Shown here one piece after another: positions 33,167-42,270 of a stretch of DNA of 64,000 bases. The position numbers and the translations under genes are program-made. The stretch covers positions 1 to 64,000 of the forward strand of contig JAKASR010000016.1 of the NCBI GenBank assembly GCA_021818955.1, written 5' to 3'. Origin of the DNA: Acidobacteriota bacterium. GTDB lineage: Bacteria > Acidobacteriota > Terriglobia > Terriglobales > SCQP01. The notes beneath the pieces were generated by a model, which was given only the letters and a program-made list of their open reading frames with translations, had not been told where the DNA came from and did not search any database. Every line of letters starts with the position of its first letter. Position 1 is the first letter of the stretch.

Positions 33167-34605
33167 GCGTGGAGCACCCGGCGACCACGATCGAGCGCCA
33201 TCCGATGGCGCTGGTGGAAGATCCGCCGCTGTATCGCGCCGATCTGACCCTCAGCCAGGTGACGCGAGACATCGTGGCCCCACTCGACCGGCGGCCCAAT
33301 GGCTGGTGGTGGCTGGCGTTTTTCATCTCGGTCAGCCTGTTGGGGGTGGGGGCGGTTACGGTGGTCTGGCAGTTGCTCCAAGGGCTGGGCATCCTCGGCC
33401 TCACCTGGCCGACGATGTGGGGGACCTACATCACCAATTTCGTGTTCTGGATCGGCATTGGCCATGCCGGCACGCTGATTTCGGCGATTCTGTTTTTATT
33501 CCGCCAGCGCTGGCGCACCGCCATCAACCGCGCCGCCGAGGCGATGACCATCTTCGCGGTGATGTGCGCCGGGCTGTTTCCGCTGTTGCACGTGGGCCGC
33601 ACACTGCTCGCCTACTGGCTGATTCCGTATCCCAATTATCGCCAACTGTGGGTAAATTTCCGTTCGCCGCTGATCTGGGACGTTTTTGCGGTTTCGACCT
33701 ACGCCACGATCTCGATTTTGTTCTGGTATCAAGGCATGGTTCCCGACCTGGCGACGGTGCGCGACCATAAGCAGGGCAAGTGGGCCAAGCGGATTTACGG
33801 CATCTTCGCCATGAACTGGCGGGGCACGGCGCGCGACTGGAACCATTACGAATCCGCCTACGGCATGCTGGCCGCCATCGCTACGCCGCTGGTGTTGTCG
33901 GTGCACAGCAACGTGTCAATGGATTTCGCCGTAGCCACCGCTCCGGGCTGGCACTCGACCATCTTTCCGCCCTACTTCGTCGCCGGCGCGATCTTTTCCG
34001 GATTCGCCATGGTGGTGACGCTGATGGCGATCGTGCGCAAGGTTTACAACCTGGAAGACTATGTCACGATCGACCACATGGAGCTGATGTGCAAGATCAT
34101 CCTGGTGACCTCGCTGATGGTGGCCTATGCCTATGCCACGGAGATGTTCAGCGCCTGGTACACCAGCGATATCTATGAGCGCAACCGGTTTTACGGGGTG
34201 CACTTCGGCCTGACACGCACGTTCTTTACCGGCCCTTACGCCTATGCGGCCTGGATCATGGTGGCCTGCAACTGTTTGATTCCGCAGTTATTCTGGTTCC
34301 GGAAGATCCGCCGCAGCCTGCCAATGATGTTTCTGATCAGCCTGGGCGTGAACCTGGGCATGTGGTTCGAGCGCTACACCATCGTGGTCAGCTCGCAGGC
34401 GCGGCAATTTTTGCCCTCCAGTTTCGGTTATTTCCGTCCGACGCGATTCGACTATGCGGTGCTGGCGGGCTCATTTGGCCTGTTTTTCACCCTCTTTCTG
34501 TTATTCGTGCGCTTCGTGCCGGTGATCGCGGTGGCCGAGGTCAAGGCCGTATTACGCCAGCCGGTGGGCGAGCCCGCAGTGACGCTGGAGGAGAGCCATG
34601 CTTAA
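33163..34605 (+). CDS. actC: Alternative complex III subunit C, NrfD-like quinol-binding membrane protein
   Basis: Polytopic inner-membrane protein of 480 residues with about ten helices, member of the NrfD/PsrC family. It oxidises menaquinol and passes electrons to ActB. Family stretches include FWIGIGHAGTLISAILFLFRQRWR and the HSNVSMDFAVATAPGWHST loop on the quinol side. The start ATG 33163 overlaps the actB stop by 4 bases, and the stop lies 8 bases inside actD, so translation is probably coupled through the cluster. ActF downstream is the second, shorter NrfD-like subunit of the same complex. Confidence 0.94.
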   Translation: MSVEHPATTIERHPMALVEDPPLYRADLTLSQVTRDIVAPLDRRPNGWWWLAFFISVSLLGVGAVTVVWQLLQGLGILGLTWPTMWGTYITNFVFWIGIGHAGTLISAILFLFRQRWRTAINRAAEAMTIFAVMCAGLFPLLHVGRTLLAYWLIPYPNYRQLWVNFRSPLIWDVFAVSTYATISILFWYQGMVPDLATVRDHKQGKWAKRIYGIFAMNWRGTARDWNHYESAYGMLAAIATPLVLSVHSNVSMDFAVATAPGWHSTIFPPYFVAGAIFSGFAMVVTLMAIVRKVYNLEDYVTIDHMELMCKIILVTSLMVAYAYATEMFSAWYTSDIYERNRFYGVHFGLTRTFFTGPYAYAAWIMVACNCLIPQLFWFRKIRRSLPMMFLISLGVNLGMWFERYTIVVSSQARQFLPSSFGYFRPTRFDYAVLAGSFGLFFTLFLLFVRFVPVIAVAEVKAVLRQPVGEPAVTLEESHA

Positions 34606-35125
34606 ATCGAAAGCCCAGCAGCCGGCGGTCTTGGGCATATTCCGCACCCCGGAAACGCTGCTGGAGGCGGTGCGCGAAGCCCGCGAAAAAGGTTATCGCG
34701 GCCTGGACGCGGTGTCGCCGTACCCGGTGCACGGCCTGCCGGAGGCGCTGGGGCTGAAGGTGAGCTGGATGCCGCGCGTCACCAAGACCTTCTTTTTCGT
34801 CGGCGCGGGCCTGGGGTTTTATTTCGAGTATTGGACGATGGCGGTGACCTGGCCGATCAATGTCGCCGGCAAGCCATTTTTCTCGATTCCGGCCTTCATG
34901 CCGGTGACGTTTGAATGCGGCATTCTGCTCACCGGCGTGCTGACGTTCCTGACCTTGTTCGCCGCCGACCGGCTGCGGCCGAATCCGGGCTTCAAAGCCC
35001 TGGACCCGCGGCTGACCAACGACCGTTTTGCGCTGCTGATTCCGACCGGATTTGAAGGGCCGAAGCCGGCGTCGCAGCTGCTGCAGGAGGTGGGGGCATT
35101 GGAGGTTCATGAAATTCGCGCCTAA
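34598..35125 (+). CDS. actD: Alternative complex III subunit D (DUF3341)
   Basis: Membrane protein of 175 residues with two transmembrane helices (about 65-85 and 100-125). It matches the DUF3341 subunit: an N-terminal soluble part with LGIFRTPETLLEAVREAREKG and then the membrane part. In known complexes it is a structural subunit next to ActC. It overlaps actC by 8 bases and actE by 17 bases, which suggests tight stoichiometric expression. The start is ATG 34598. Confidence 0.9.
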   Translation: MLKSKAQQPAVLGIFRTPETLLEAVREAREKGYRGLDAVSPYPVHGLPEALGLKVSWMPRVTKTFFFVGAGLGFYFEYWTMAVTWPINVAGKPFFSIPAFMPVTFECGILLTGVLTFLTLFAADRLRPNPGFKALDPRLTNDRFALLIPTGFEGPKPASQLLQEVGALEVHEIRA

Positions 35126-35798
35126 AGCTCTGGGGCGGATGCTGAGCTGGGGGGGGCTGGCGCTGCTGGCGGCCGGGCTGCTGGGCGGCTGCCGGCAACG
35201 CAAATCGCAGCCGGAGCTGGAATTCCGCAATCCGCTGTTGCCGGAGATGTATCGCCAGGAGGCGATGCAGGCGCAAGAGCTGGACCGTTTTCGGGGCGAC
35301 AAGCCCGCCATGCGCGTACCGCCGCGCGGCACCGTGCCGGTGGGCTATGTGCCGTTTCCCCGGCCGGCCGATCTGGCCACGATTGACACCATGCTGAACC
35401 CGCTGCCCATCACGCCGCGCGTGCTGGAAGCCGGCCGGCATTATTTCAATACCTTCTGCATCGTCTGTCACGGCCCGCTGGCCAACGGTTACGGCTACAT
35501 CGTGCCGCGGATGACGCAGCCGCCGCCGCTGATTCTGCCGCCGGTGACGCAGTGGTCGGACGGCCGCATCTTTTTGACCATCACGCAGGGACTGGGGCAG
35601 ATGCCGTCCTACCGCACCGAGATGGACCCGGCGCAACGCTGGGCGGTGGTGCGCTATGTGCGTGTGCTGCAGTTTGCCGCCAATCCACCGCCGCAGGCGC
35701 TCGAAGAGGAAGAGCGCAAAGCCATCAGCTACGCCGGCGACATACCGCCGAAATTGGAGCCCAACCGCAAATGTCGAGTTTGCACGAAGCTGCCGTAG
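35109..35798 (+). CDS. actE: Alternative complex III subunit E, monoheme cytochrome c lipoprotein
   Basis: Cytochrome c lipoprotein of 229 residues. The signal ends in the lipobox LLGGC (Cys at about 28), so it should be anchored to the periplasmic face. A single CIVCH heme site lies in the middle and a Met-rich segment with GQMPSYRTEM supplies a likely axial Met. It belongs to alternative complex III beside ActA. ATG 35109 lies 3 bases after GGAGG, close but workable; ATG 35139 is a possible later start. The gene overlaps actD and actF. Confidence 0.92.
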   Translation: MKFAPKALGRMLSWGGLALLAAGLLGGCRQRKSQPELEFRNPLLPEMYRQEAMQAQELDRFRGDKPAMRVPPRGTVPVGYVPFPRPADLATIDTMLNPLPITPRVLEAGRHYFNTFCIVCHGPLANGYGYIVPRMTQPPPLILPPVTQWSDGRIFLTITQGLGQMPSYRTEMDPAQRWAVVRYVRVLQFAANPPPQALEEEERKAISYAGDIPPKLEPNRKCRVCTKLP

Positions 35799-37021
35799 TC
35801 AAGATCGAAGATCCGGGGCCGGCGCGCTTCGCCCCGGGCCTGCGGCGGTTCTGGATAGCCGCCGCCGCCGTGGGGATGGTGCTCACGGCCGTGGGGCTGT
35901 GGGCCAACCCGCAGCAGGCCTGGCACGGCTACCTGATCAATTACCTGTATTTTCTGATTCTGTCGCTGGCGGGCGTGTTTCTGGTGGCGCTCGAATACGT
36001 CACCAGCGCTACCTGGTCGGTGGCGTTCCGGCGGCTGGCGGAGTCGCTCACCCGCTACCTGCCCATCGCGTTCGTGGCCACGATCGTATTGCTTTTCGGT
36101 TTTCACGATCTGTACCGCTGGGCGCAGCCAGGCTATCATTTCCATCGCGCCAGCAAGCAGGCTTGGTTTAACATCCGCTTCGTGGGCGCGCGCGCCTTGA
36201 TTTACGTAGGGCTGTGGACGCTGTTCGGCTGGTGGTACGTGCGCCGCTCGCTGCGAGTCGACGATGCCTGGCGGCGCGGGGAATCCACCGCCGGATATCA
36301 GCCCCGCCGCACTCCGGGCGGGTTTGGCAAGCTGCCCAGCCCGGTCGGCCGGCTCAGCGCCGGCTTTATGGTGTTATTCGCGGCGACGTTCACGCTGGCG
36401 GCATTCGATTGGGTGATGTCGCTGGAGCCGCGCTGGAACACCACGATGTACGGCGTCTATTTATTCGCCGGATTATTCGAGGCGGGATGGGCGCTGGTGT
36501 TGTTGCTGGCGGTGCTGCTGCGGCGGCGCGGCATGCTCGGCGGGTTGCTGCGCGATCATCAGTATGTGGACCTGGCGCGCATGCTGCACGCCTTCAGCAT
36601 CTTCATGGTGTACATCGGTTTCGAGCAGTACATGCTGATCTGGTACGCCAACTATCCGGCGGAAACGGTCTTCTACCATCAGCGCATCGTCAACGGCTGG
36701 GGATGGGTATTCCTGTTCCTGCTATTCGCCAAGTGGGTGTTTCCGTTTACCGTGTTGTTGCACCAGAAAATTCGCCGCAATGAGAAGGTGCTGCTGACGA
36801 TGGCGGGCCTGGTGCTGGTGGGCGAATGGGTGGATCTCTATTGGCTGATCATGCCGTCGTTCCATGCTCATTTCGTCTTACCCGACTGGATAGTGCTGGG
36901 CGAGTTCCTGGCCTTCCTGGGGCTATTCGGGCTGGCCGTGACCGGATTCCTGAGCAAGCACTCGACGGTGCCGGTGGGCGACCCGCGGCTGGCCCATTCG
37001 GTGGCGGGAGATTATCTATGA
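35771..37021 (+). CDS. actF: Alternative complex III subunit F, second NrfD-like subunit
   Basis: Polytopic membrane protein of 416 residues with about ten helices, the shorter NrfD-like partner of ActC. Stretches such as FDWVMSLEPRWNTTMYGVYLF and WGWVFLFLLFAKWVFPF are characteristic of ActF. It helps form the membrane core and a proposed proton path of alternative complex III. ATG 35771 lies 28 bases inside the end of actE and removes a false N-terminal extension that only translates actE in another frame. The stop overlaps the next start (ATGA). Confidence 0.92.
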   Translation: MSSLHEAAVVKIEDPGPARFAPGLRRFWIAAAAVGMVLTAVGLWANPQQAWHGYLINYLYFLILSLAGVFLVALEYVTSATWSVAFRRLAESLTRYLPIAFVATIVLLFGFHDLYRWAQPGYHFHRASKQAWFNIRFVGARALIYVGLWTLFGWWYVRRSLRVDDAWRRGESTAGYQPRRTPGGFGKLPSPVGRLSAGFMVLFAATFTLAAFDWVMSLEPRWNTTMYGVYLFAGLFEAGWALVLLLAVLLRRRGMLGGLLRDHQYVDLARMLHAFSIFMVYIGFEQYMLIWYANYPAETVFYHQRIVNGWGWVFLFLLFAKWVFPFTVLLHQKIRRNEKVLLTMAGLVLVGEWVDLYWLIMPSFHAHFVLPDWIVLGEFLAFLGLFGLAVTGFLSKHSTVPVGDPRLAHSVAGDYL

Positions 37022-38115
37022 ACCCGCATGCGACCCCGCCGCCCGCGAATACGCCGCCGCCCAGCCTGCCCCGCGTCACGCTGGGCCAGATATTGATTCT
37101 CAGCCTGGTGCTGGTCATCGTGCTGGGCGTGATCGCCGGCATTTTCAAGCACGAATACAAGCGCGCCGGGATGCGCGCGCGTTTCAGCCTGCGCACGCCC
37201 AAGACGATTGGCGGAGCCGCGCCGCCGGTGAACCTGCGCGCGCTGCTGAAAGACAACCCCAAGCTATATGCCGAAGGCCAGCAGGTGTACGCGGTCAACT
37301 GCGCCGTCTGCCATGGAACCGACGGATACGGGAACGGACCGCGCGCGGCCGGCTTGAATCCGCCGCCGCGCAACTATCACACCGGCACGTTCCTGTACGG
37401 GACCTCCAAGCTGGCGCTGTATCACACCATCAGCAACGGCATTCCCGGCAGCGCCATGCCCAGCTTCGCGATGATGCCGCCGGAACAGCGGATGGCGGTG
37501 ATTCAATACATCCGCCACTGGATTCCCAACCCGGAGCATGACACCCCGGCGCAACTGGCGGCGCTGCCCGCCGCTACCGCGGCCAGCGGCCTCGCGCCGC
37601 TGCCCAAGCTCAAACCGGTGCCGGAAGGACCCCACGTTCCCATCGCGCTGGCGATGCAAATGATCGAGCAAATATCGAAGACCGGGCCGGCGCCGGCGGC
37701 CGGGCCAGCGCCAGCGCCGGTAGGACAGTTTGCGCTGGGCGCGGCGATATACCAAAGCCGTTGCGCGCAATGTCATGGCGCGGACGGCGCCGGCGGCATC
37801 CCCACCGAATTCATCTGGTCGCATCCCTGGGCCGAGGTGGAGGCGGCCAGTTTCCGACAGCCGCAGATGGGGCTGAACTGGACCACCGACCCTGCCGTAT
37901 TTGCCCAGTTGGTCACGCATGGCTTGGCGGGGCGGGTTATGCCGGGATTTGGAACGCTGACCCAACCGGAAATGACAGCGCTGTACGCATACGTTGAAGC
38001 GCTGGCCGGGGTCGCGGCTCCAGCCCCCGCCGGCAGCCCGCCGGCTTCCGGAACTCATCCGCCTGCCGCCGGCAATTCCGCCGGATCGGCTCCGCGCTCG
38101 CGAGGTGCGCATTGA
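37018..38115 (+). CDS. Diheme cytochrome c of the alternative complex III / oxidase cluster
   Basis: Membrane-anchored protein of 365 residues with one N-terminal helix (about 25-45). It has two cytochrome c domains, with CAVCHGTDGYG at about 98 and CAQCHGADGAGG at about 255. A Pro/Ala-rich linker (about 178-235) joins them, and another Pro/Ala tail closes the protein. Each domain has a Met-bearing segment (GSAMPSFAMM and GRVMPGFG) for the sixth ligand. It lies between actF and coxB, overlapping both, and probably carries electrons from ActA/ActE to the CuA site of CoxB. It is the usual companion gene in such clusters. Confidence 0.9.
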   Translation: MNPHATPPPANTPPPSLPRVTLGQILILSLVLVIVLGVIAGIFKHEYKRAGMRARFSLRTPKTIGGAAPPVNLRALLKDNPKLYAEGQQVYAVNCAVCHGTDGYGNGPRAAGLNPPPRNYHTGTFLYGTSKLALYHTISNGIPGSAMPSFAMMPPEQRMAVIQYIRHWIPNPEHDTPAQLAALPAATAASGLAPLPKLKPVPEGPHVPIALAMQMIEQISKTGPAPAAGPAPAPVGQFALGAAIYQSRCAQCHGADGAGGIPTEFIWSHPWAEVEAASFRQPQMGLNWTTDPAVFAQLVTHGLAGRVMPGFGTLTQPEMTALYAYVEALAGVAAPAPAGSPPASGTHPPAAGNSAGSAPRSRGAH

Positions 38116-38885
38116 TGCCGCTGTTTTGGACCGCATGGATTCACCCGACCGCCTCCGGCCTGGACGCCGCACTGGCGGCGGTGCAGCCGCTGCACAACTG
38201 GTTGACGTCGCCGGGCTCGCCGATGGCGAGGCGGATGCGCAGCAATATCGGCTACGAGCTGGAATTGACACTGCCGTTCATTATCGCCGCCTGGGTGCTG
38301 CTCGCCTATTGCCTTTACCGGTTTCGGCGCGGGCGCGGGCATAGCGCGGCAAAGTTTTCGCACAACAACAAGCTGGAAGCTACCTGGACGGTGCTGCCCA
38401 TCCTGGCGCTGATCGCGGTGATGTTTCCGGCTTACAAGCTGCTGCATCATATCGATTACGGCCCCCGTCCCGATCTGAGCATCAACGTGGTGGGGCATCA
38501 GTTTTTCTGGGAGTTCAAATATCCCGGCTACGGCATCGATCGCGCCAACCAGGCGCTGGTCGTCCCCGCCAACCGCAATATTGCGCTCCACATCACCAGC
38601 GTGGATGTCATTCACGGATTCTTTGTGCCCGATCTGGGAGTACAGATGGACGCCGTGCCCGGACACATCACCTACGCCTGGTTCCGGGCGCAACCGGGAA
38701 CCTACCGCGGGCAATGCTCGCAATTGTGCGGCACGCTGCATAGCGAGATGCTGATCAAGATCATCGTCCTGCCACCGGAGCAGTTTCAGGACTGGCTGAG
38801 CCGACACGCCAAGGCCACCGGCAGCACCCGGCTGCGGCGGCCCCCACGGTGGCACCGGGAGTTCCGCGCCGGGAGGACCGCATGA
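38115..38885 (+). CDS. coxB: Cytochrome c oxidase subunit II
   Basis: Oxidase subunit of 256 residues. Two transmembrane helices (about 50-75 and 90-110) precede a periplasmic cupredoxin domain. The CuA ligands are visible: VIHGFFVP for the first His and GQCSQLCGTLHSEM for the two Cys, His and Met. There is no fused cytochrome c domain, which the diheme cytochrome upstream may replace. The start is ATG 38115, sharing a base with the previous stop (TGATG); the preceding TTG is not needed. It accepts electrons for heme a in subunit I. Confidence 0.94.
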   Translation: MPLFWTAWIHPTASGLDAALAAVQPLHNWLTSPGSPMARRMRSNIGYELELTLPFIIAAWVLLAYCLYRFRRGRGHSAAKFSHNNKLEATWTVLPILALIAVMFPAYKLLHHIDYGPRPDLSINVVGHQFFWEFKYPGYGIDRANQALVVPANRNIALHITSVDVIHGFFVPDLGVQMDAVPGHITYAWFRAQPGTYRGQCSQLCGTLHSEMLIKIIVLPPEQFQDWLSRHAKATGSTRLRRPPRWHREFRAGRTA

Positions 38886-40486
38886 GTACTGTTGCCGCCA
38901 CCTTACCGGAAACGCAGCCGCGCTATCACGGCCTGCGGGACTGGCTGACTACAACCGATCATAAAAAAATCGGACTGCTCTACCTGGGATTTGCCTTTAT
39001 CAATGTCTGGGCAGGCGGTCTTCTGGCCGGACTGATCCGCCTGGACCTGTACAACCCCGGCTGGAAGATCATCTCGCCCGATTTCTACAACCAGCTCATC
39101 ACCATGCACGCCACCCTGATGATTTTCATGGCGGTGATGCCCGCATTCGCCGGCATGGGCAATTACCTGGTGCCGCTGATGATCGGGGCGCGCGACATGG
39201 CGTTTCCCAAGCTCAACGCCTTCTCGTTCTGGATCATGGTGCCGGCGGCGCTGATGATGTACGCCAGCTTTTTCGTGCCCGGCGGCTCGGCGCGCGGCGG
39301 CTGGTGGAGCTATCCGCCGCTTTCCACCTTCCAATTCATGGGCGGCCACGGCGAAGATCTCTGGATTCTAGCCATCCTGCTGCTCGGCATCTCCTCAGTC
39401 ACCGGCGCGATCAACTTTCTGGTGACCATCAGCGATATGCGCGCTCCCGGCATGGGCTGGTTCCGGCTGCCGCTGTTTGTCTGGAGCTGGTTTGTGACCG
39501 CGACCATGCTGCTGGTGGCGCTGCCGGTGCTCAGCGGCACGCTGATCATGCTGCTCAGCGACCGCCTGTTCGGCACCGGGTTTTTCCGGCCGGCGCTGGG
39601 CGGCGACCCGCTGTTGTACGAACACCTGTTCTGGTTCTTCGGGCATCCCGAGGTGTACATCATGATACTGCCGGGCTTTGGCATGCTCTCGCACATCCTG
39701 CCATCGCTCTCGGGCAAAAAGGTTTTCGGCTACAAGGGCATGGTGTTTGCGCTGATTGCGATCGGCACGCTGGGCTACCTGGTCTGGGCGCACCATATGT
39801 TCACCAGCGGCATCACCCCGGCGGCGCAGGTGTTTTTCTCGATCTGCAGCTTCGCCATCGCCGTGCCCACCGGGATCAAAATTTATTCCTGGATCGCCTC
39901 GATGTGGGGCGGCGTGATCCGCTTTGTGACGCCGCTGCTATACTGCGTCGGCATGATTGCCATGTTCACCTTTGGCGGGCTGACCGGCATTATGCTGGCC
40001 AACGTGCCTTTCGACATCCTGGTGCACAACACCTATTTTGTGGTTGGGCATTTTCATTACGTGCTGGTGGCCGGATCGGTGATGGCGCTGATTGGCGGCA
40101 TCTACTTCTGGTATCCCAAGATGACCGGCCGCATGTACAACGAGAAGCTGGGGAAATGGAGTTTCTGGCTGCTGTTCATCGGCATCAACTGGGTGTTTTT
40201 CCCGATGCATATTCTGGGCATCATGGGCATGCCGCGCCGGGTGGCAATCTATCGCCCGCAGTTCGCTTTCTGGAATCAATTCATATCACTGGGCTTTTTC
40301 CTCCTACTGGCGGGCGGGCTGGTCTTCACCTGGAATATGGTGATTTCGCTGCGCCGCGGCGAGCGCGCCAGCAACGATCCCTGGCAGGTAAACGATATCC
40401 AGCATGCCTTTGAGTGGACGACTTCCAGCCCGCCGCCGGCGTACAACTACGCCGAAATTCCGGAGCTGGAAGCGTCGGAAGCGTAA
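38882..40486 (+). CDS. ctaD: Cytochrome c oxidase subunit I
   Basis: Catalytic heme-copper subunit of 534 residues with 12 helices. The heme a ligand His76 lies in ITMHATLMIF. CuB and heme ligands appear in FGHPEVYIMILP (His with the cross-linked Tyr), WAHHMFTSG, and HNTYFVVGHFHYVL. The Glu of HPEVY marks an A-type oxidase. ATG 38882 overlaps the coxB stop (ATGA); an upstream ATG at 38849 lies inside coxB. It reduces oxygen to water and pumps protons. Confidence 0.96.
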   Translation: MSTVAATLPETQPRYHGLRDWLTTTDHKKIGLLYLGFAFINVWAGGLLAGLIRLDLYNPGWKIISPDFYNQLITMHATLMIFMAVMPAFAGMGNYLVPLMIGARDMAFPKLNAFSFWIMVPAALMMYASFFVPGGSARGGWWSYPPLSTFQFMGGHGEDLWILAILLLGISSVTGAINFLVTISDMRAPGMGWFRLPLFVWSWFVTATMLLVALPVLSGTLIMLLSDRLFGTGFFRPALGGDPLLYEHLFWFFGHPEVYIMILPGFGMLSHILPSLSGKKVFGYKGMVFALIAIGTLGYLVWAHHMFTSGITPAAQVFFSICSFAIAVPTGIKIYSWIASMWGGVIRFVTPLLYCVGMIAMFTFGGLTGIMLANVPFDILVHNTYFVVGHFHYVLVAGSVMALIGGIYFWYPKMTGRMYNEKLGKWSFWLLFIGINWVFFPMHILGIMGMPRRVAIYRPQFAFWNQFISLGFFLLLAGGLVFTWNMVISLRRGERASNDPWQVNDIQHAFEWTTSSPPPAYNYAEIPELEASEA

Positions 40487-40516
40487 GCACCGCGGAGACA
40501 GTTCAGAGGGGGCATC

Positions 40517-41077
40517 ATGCCGGAAGTTCAGCCCGATCATGCATCCGCCAGCGCAAGCACCGGCGGCCGAGGCCGGCGACGCAGAAGGCTGGCACTGGGA
40601 CTGGTAGCCTTCGCCATCTTTATGTTCGGTTTCGCCTACATCAACATTCCCCTGTTCCGGACGTTTTGCAACCACTACGGCATCGGGATCGCGCCGGTCA
40701 ATGCCGCCAGCACGGCCGTGGTGAATAGCAAACGCAAGGTGACGATCATATTTTCCGGCGAGGTGGGGTCGGGCCTGAGCCTGGAGTTTCATCCGCGCCA
40801 CGCGATCGAAACCGTGCCCATCGGCCAGCGGGAAGAGAATTTCTACACCTTCGTCAACGCCAGCAACCAGGCGATACAGTTTCGCGCCATTCACGCCCTG
40901 TATCCGTACACCGCGGCGGAGAACGTGGCCATCATCCGCTGCTTTTGCTTTAGCCAGCAGACGCTAGGCCCGCATAAAAGCCGCACGCTTCCGGTGATCT
41001 ATCAGATCAATCCGGGGCTGAAGAAAGACGTAAGCCGCATCAGCTGGCTGTATACCCTATTTCCGGTGAAGCAATGA
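40517..41077 (+). CDS. ctaG: Cytochrome c oxidase assembly protein (CtaG/Cox11 family, CuB delivery)
   Basis: Membrane-anchored copper chaperone of 186 residues. A positively charged N-terminus precedes one helix (about 26-48, with NIPLFRTFCNHYG following). The periplasmic domain holds the CFCF copper motif (about 141-144) in a context (TAAENVAIIRCFCFSQQ) typical of Cox11. The Cys in the FRTFCNH stretch is also conserved. It inserts CuB into subunit I. The start is ATG 40517. Its stop overlaps the next gene by 4 bases. Confidence 0.92.
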   Translation: MPEVQPDHASASASTGGRGRRRRRLALGLVAFAIFMFGFAYINIPLFRTFCNHYGIGIAPVNAASTAVVNSKRKVTIIFSGEVGSGLSLEFHPRHAIETVPIGQREENFYTFVNASNQAIQFRAIHALYPYTAAENVAIIRCFCFSQQTLGPHKSRTLPVIYQINPGLKKDVSRISWLYTLFPVKQ

Positions 41078-41262
41078 GCACAGCGCCAATTTCATGCAAA
41101 CGTCCGGCCGCAGGGCTGGACCCGAGAATTCGACGCCGCAACCGGCGGCTGGGATTGCTGCTGAGCTTCCTGGCCATCGGATTCGCCCTCAGCTCGCTCT
41201 GGTTCGTGCGGCATCATTGGATTTATCCCGCGCCCGTGAAATGGTGGCGGCCGAAATGGTAG
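41074..41262 (+). CDS. Small single-helix membrane protein in the oxidase cluster
   Basis: Protein of 62 residues with a basic N-terminal region (RIRRRNRR) and one transmembrane helix (about 27-45), then an aromatic C-terminus with several Trp. ATG 41074 overlaps the ctaG stop (ATGA), and the gene lies between ctaG and ctaE. These features point to a small accessory or assembly subunit of the oxidase. No family is recognised. The overlap and position support a real gene despite its size. Confidence 0.65.
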   Translation: MSTAPISCKRPAAGLDPRIRRRNRRLGLLLSFLAIGFALSSLWFVRHHWIYPAPVKWWRPKW

Positions 41263-41291
41263 GCAGGGGCGAACCCGTCCCGAGATCAACT

Positions 41292-42107
41292 ATGGAATCG
41301 CAAGCCTTGACCGCACATACCGAAGCCGAGCCGCATGCGGCAGCGCATGCCAGCGTGCATATGCCGGGGCCGAGCTACTGGCCGATCCTGCTCGCCACCG
41401 GATTTGGACTGCTGGCCATGGGATTCTTTTTCTGGGCGACAGGCGCGTCCGACACGCTCTGGCTGATTTTGGGCGCGGTGCTGACGCTGGTTCCCGCCAT
41501 GGGCTGGGCCACCACCATCGCCGCCGAACGCCGGCACATGGATGCGGACCAAACCGGCCAGGATCTGCATAAAGGCTTCCTTTTATTTCTGGTTTCGGAA
41601 GGCTGCATCTTCGGGGCCTTCTTCGCCCATAACTACTACATTCGGCTGACCGCGCCCGCCTGGCCGCCACCGGGGGCTCCGGTGCTGGCCACCACCCTGC
41701 CGGCGATTGGCACCTTGGTGCTGGTGCTTTCCAGTTTCGTCGTCAATCTAGCCCACCATGCGATCAAGAGCCGCCGCCTGTCGGCAGCCAAAAACTGGCT
41801 GTTGCTGACCATCGCCATGGGCATCGGCTTTTTGGCAATTCAAGCGTATGACTGGGGCTTTCTGCTGCAGTTCGATAAATTTACCCTCTCCAAAGGGGTC
41901 TTCGGTTCCGGCTATTACATCATGACCGGCTTTCACGGCATGCACGTCATTGTCGGCCTGCTGATGCTGTCGCTGGTGTATTGGCGCCTGGAGCGCGGCG
42001 ATTACAACGACCCGAAGTACAGCTTCTCCACCGATGCCGCCACCTGGTATTGGCATTTCGTGGATATCATCTGGATCTTCCTGTTTTTCACGATTTACCT
42101 GCTGTAA
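41292..42107 (+). CDS. ctaE: Cytochrome c oxidase subunit III
   Basis: Membrane protein of 271 residues with about seven helices. Family stretches are FLLFLVSEGCIFGAFFAHNY, GYYIMTGFHGMHVIVGLLML and the C-terminal WYWHFVDIIWIFLFFTIYLL. Subunit III stabilises the oxidase core and feeds the proton entry. ATG 41292 follows the small membrane protein after 29 bases; the longer frame upstream only re-reads that gene. It closes the act-cox gene cluster. No subunit IV gene is seen. Confidence 0.93.
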   Translation: MESQALTAHTEAEPHAAAHASVHMPGPSYWPILLATGFGLLAMGFFFWATGASDTLWLILGAVLTLVPAMGWATTIAAERRHMDADQTGQDLHKGFLLFLVSEGCIFGAFFAHNYYIRLTAPAWPPPGAPVLATTLPAIGTLVLVLSSFVVNLAHHAIKSRRLSAAKNWLLLTIAMGIGFLAIQAYDWGFLLQFDKFTLSKGVFGSGYYIMTGFHGMHVIVGLLMLSLVYWRLERGDYNDPKYSFSTDAATWYWHFVDIIWIFLFFTIYLL

Positions 42108-42185
42108 CTGAAATTTATATATTCGGCCAAGCTTCATGGGCCACCGCCGTACGTTCCAATCGCTTGGCTTATATCGGAAGATGAC

Positions 42186-42219
42186 GGCGCGCTACTCAGC
42201 ATTGCGGAAACCGCGCGCC
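42186..42219. terminator. Possible terminator between convergent genes
   Basis: A GGCGCGC stem (42186-42192) pairs with GCGCGCC (42213-42219) around a 20-base loop, in the convergent gap between ctaE and the methyltransferase gene. There is no T-run, so it may be a Rho-dependent or simple mRNA-end hairpin. Confidence 0.25.
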
Positions 42220-42270
42220 GGGCTTAACCTTGCCGCTGACAAAAATATTAGCCAGTAAAAAATTAAGGGA

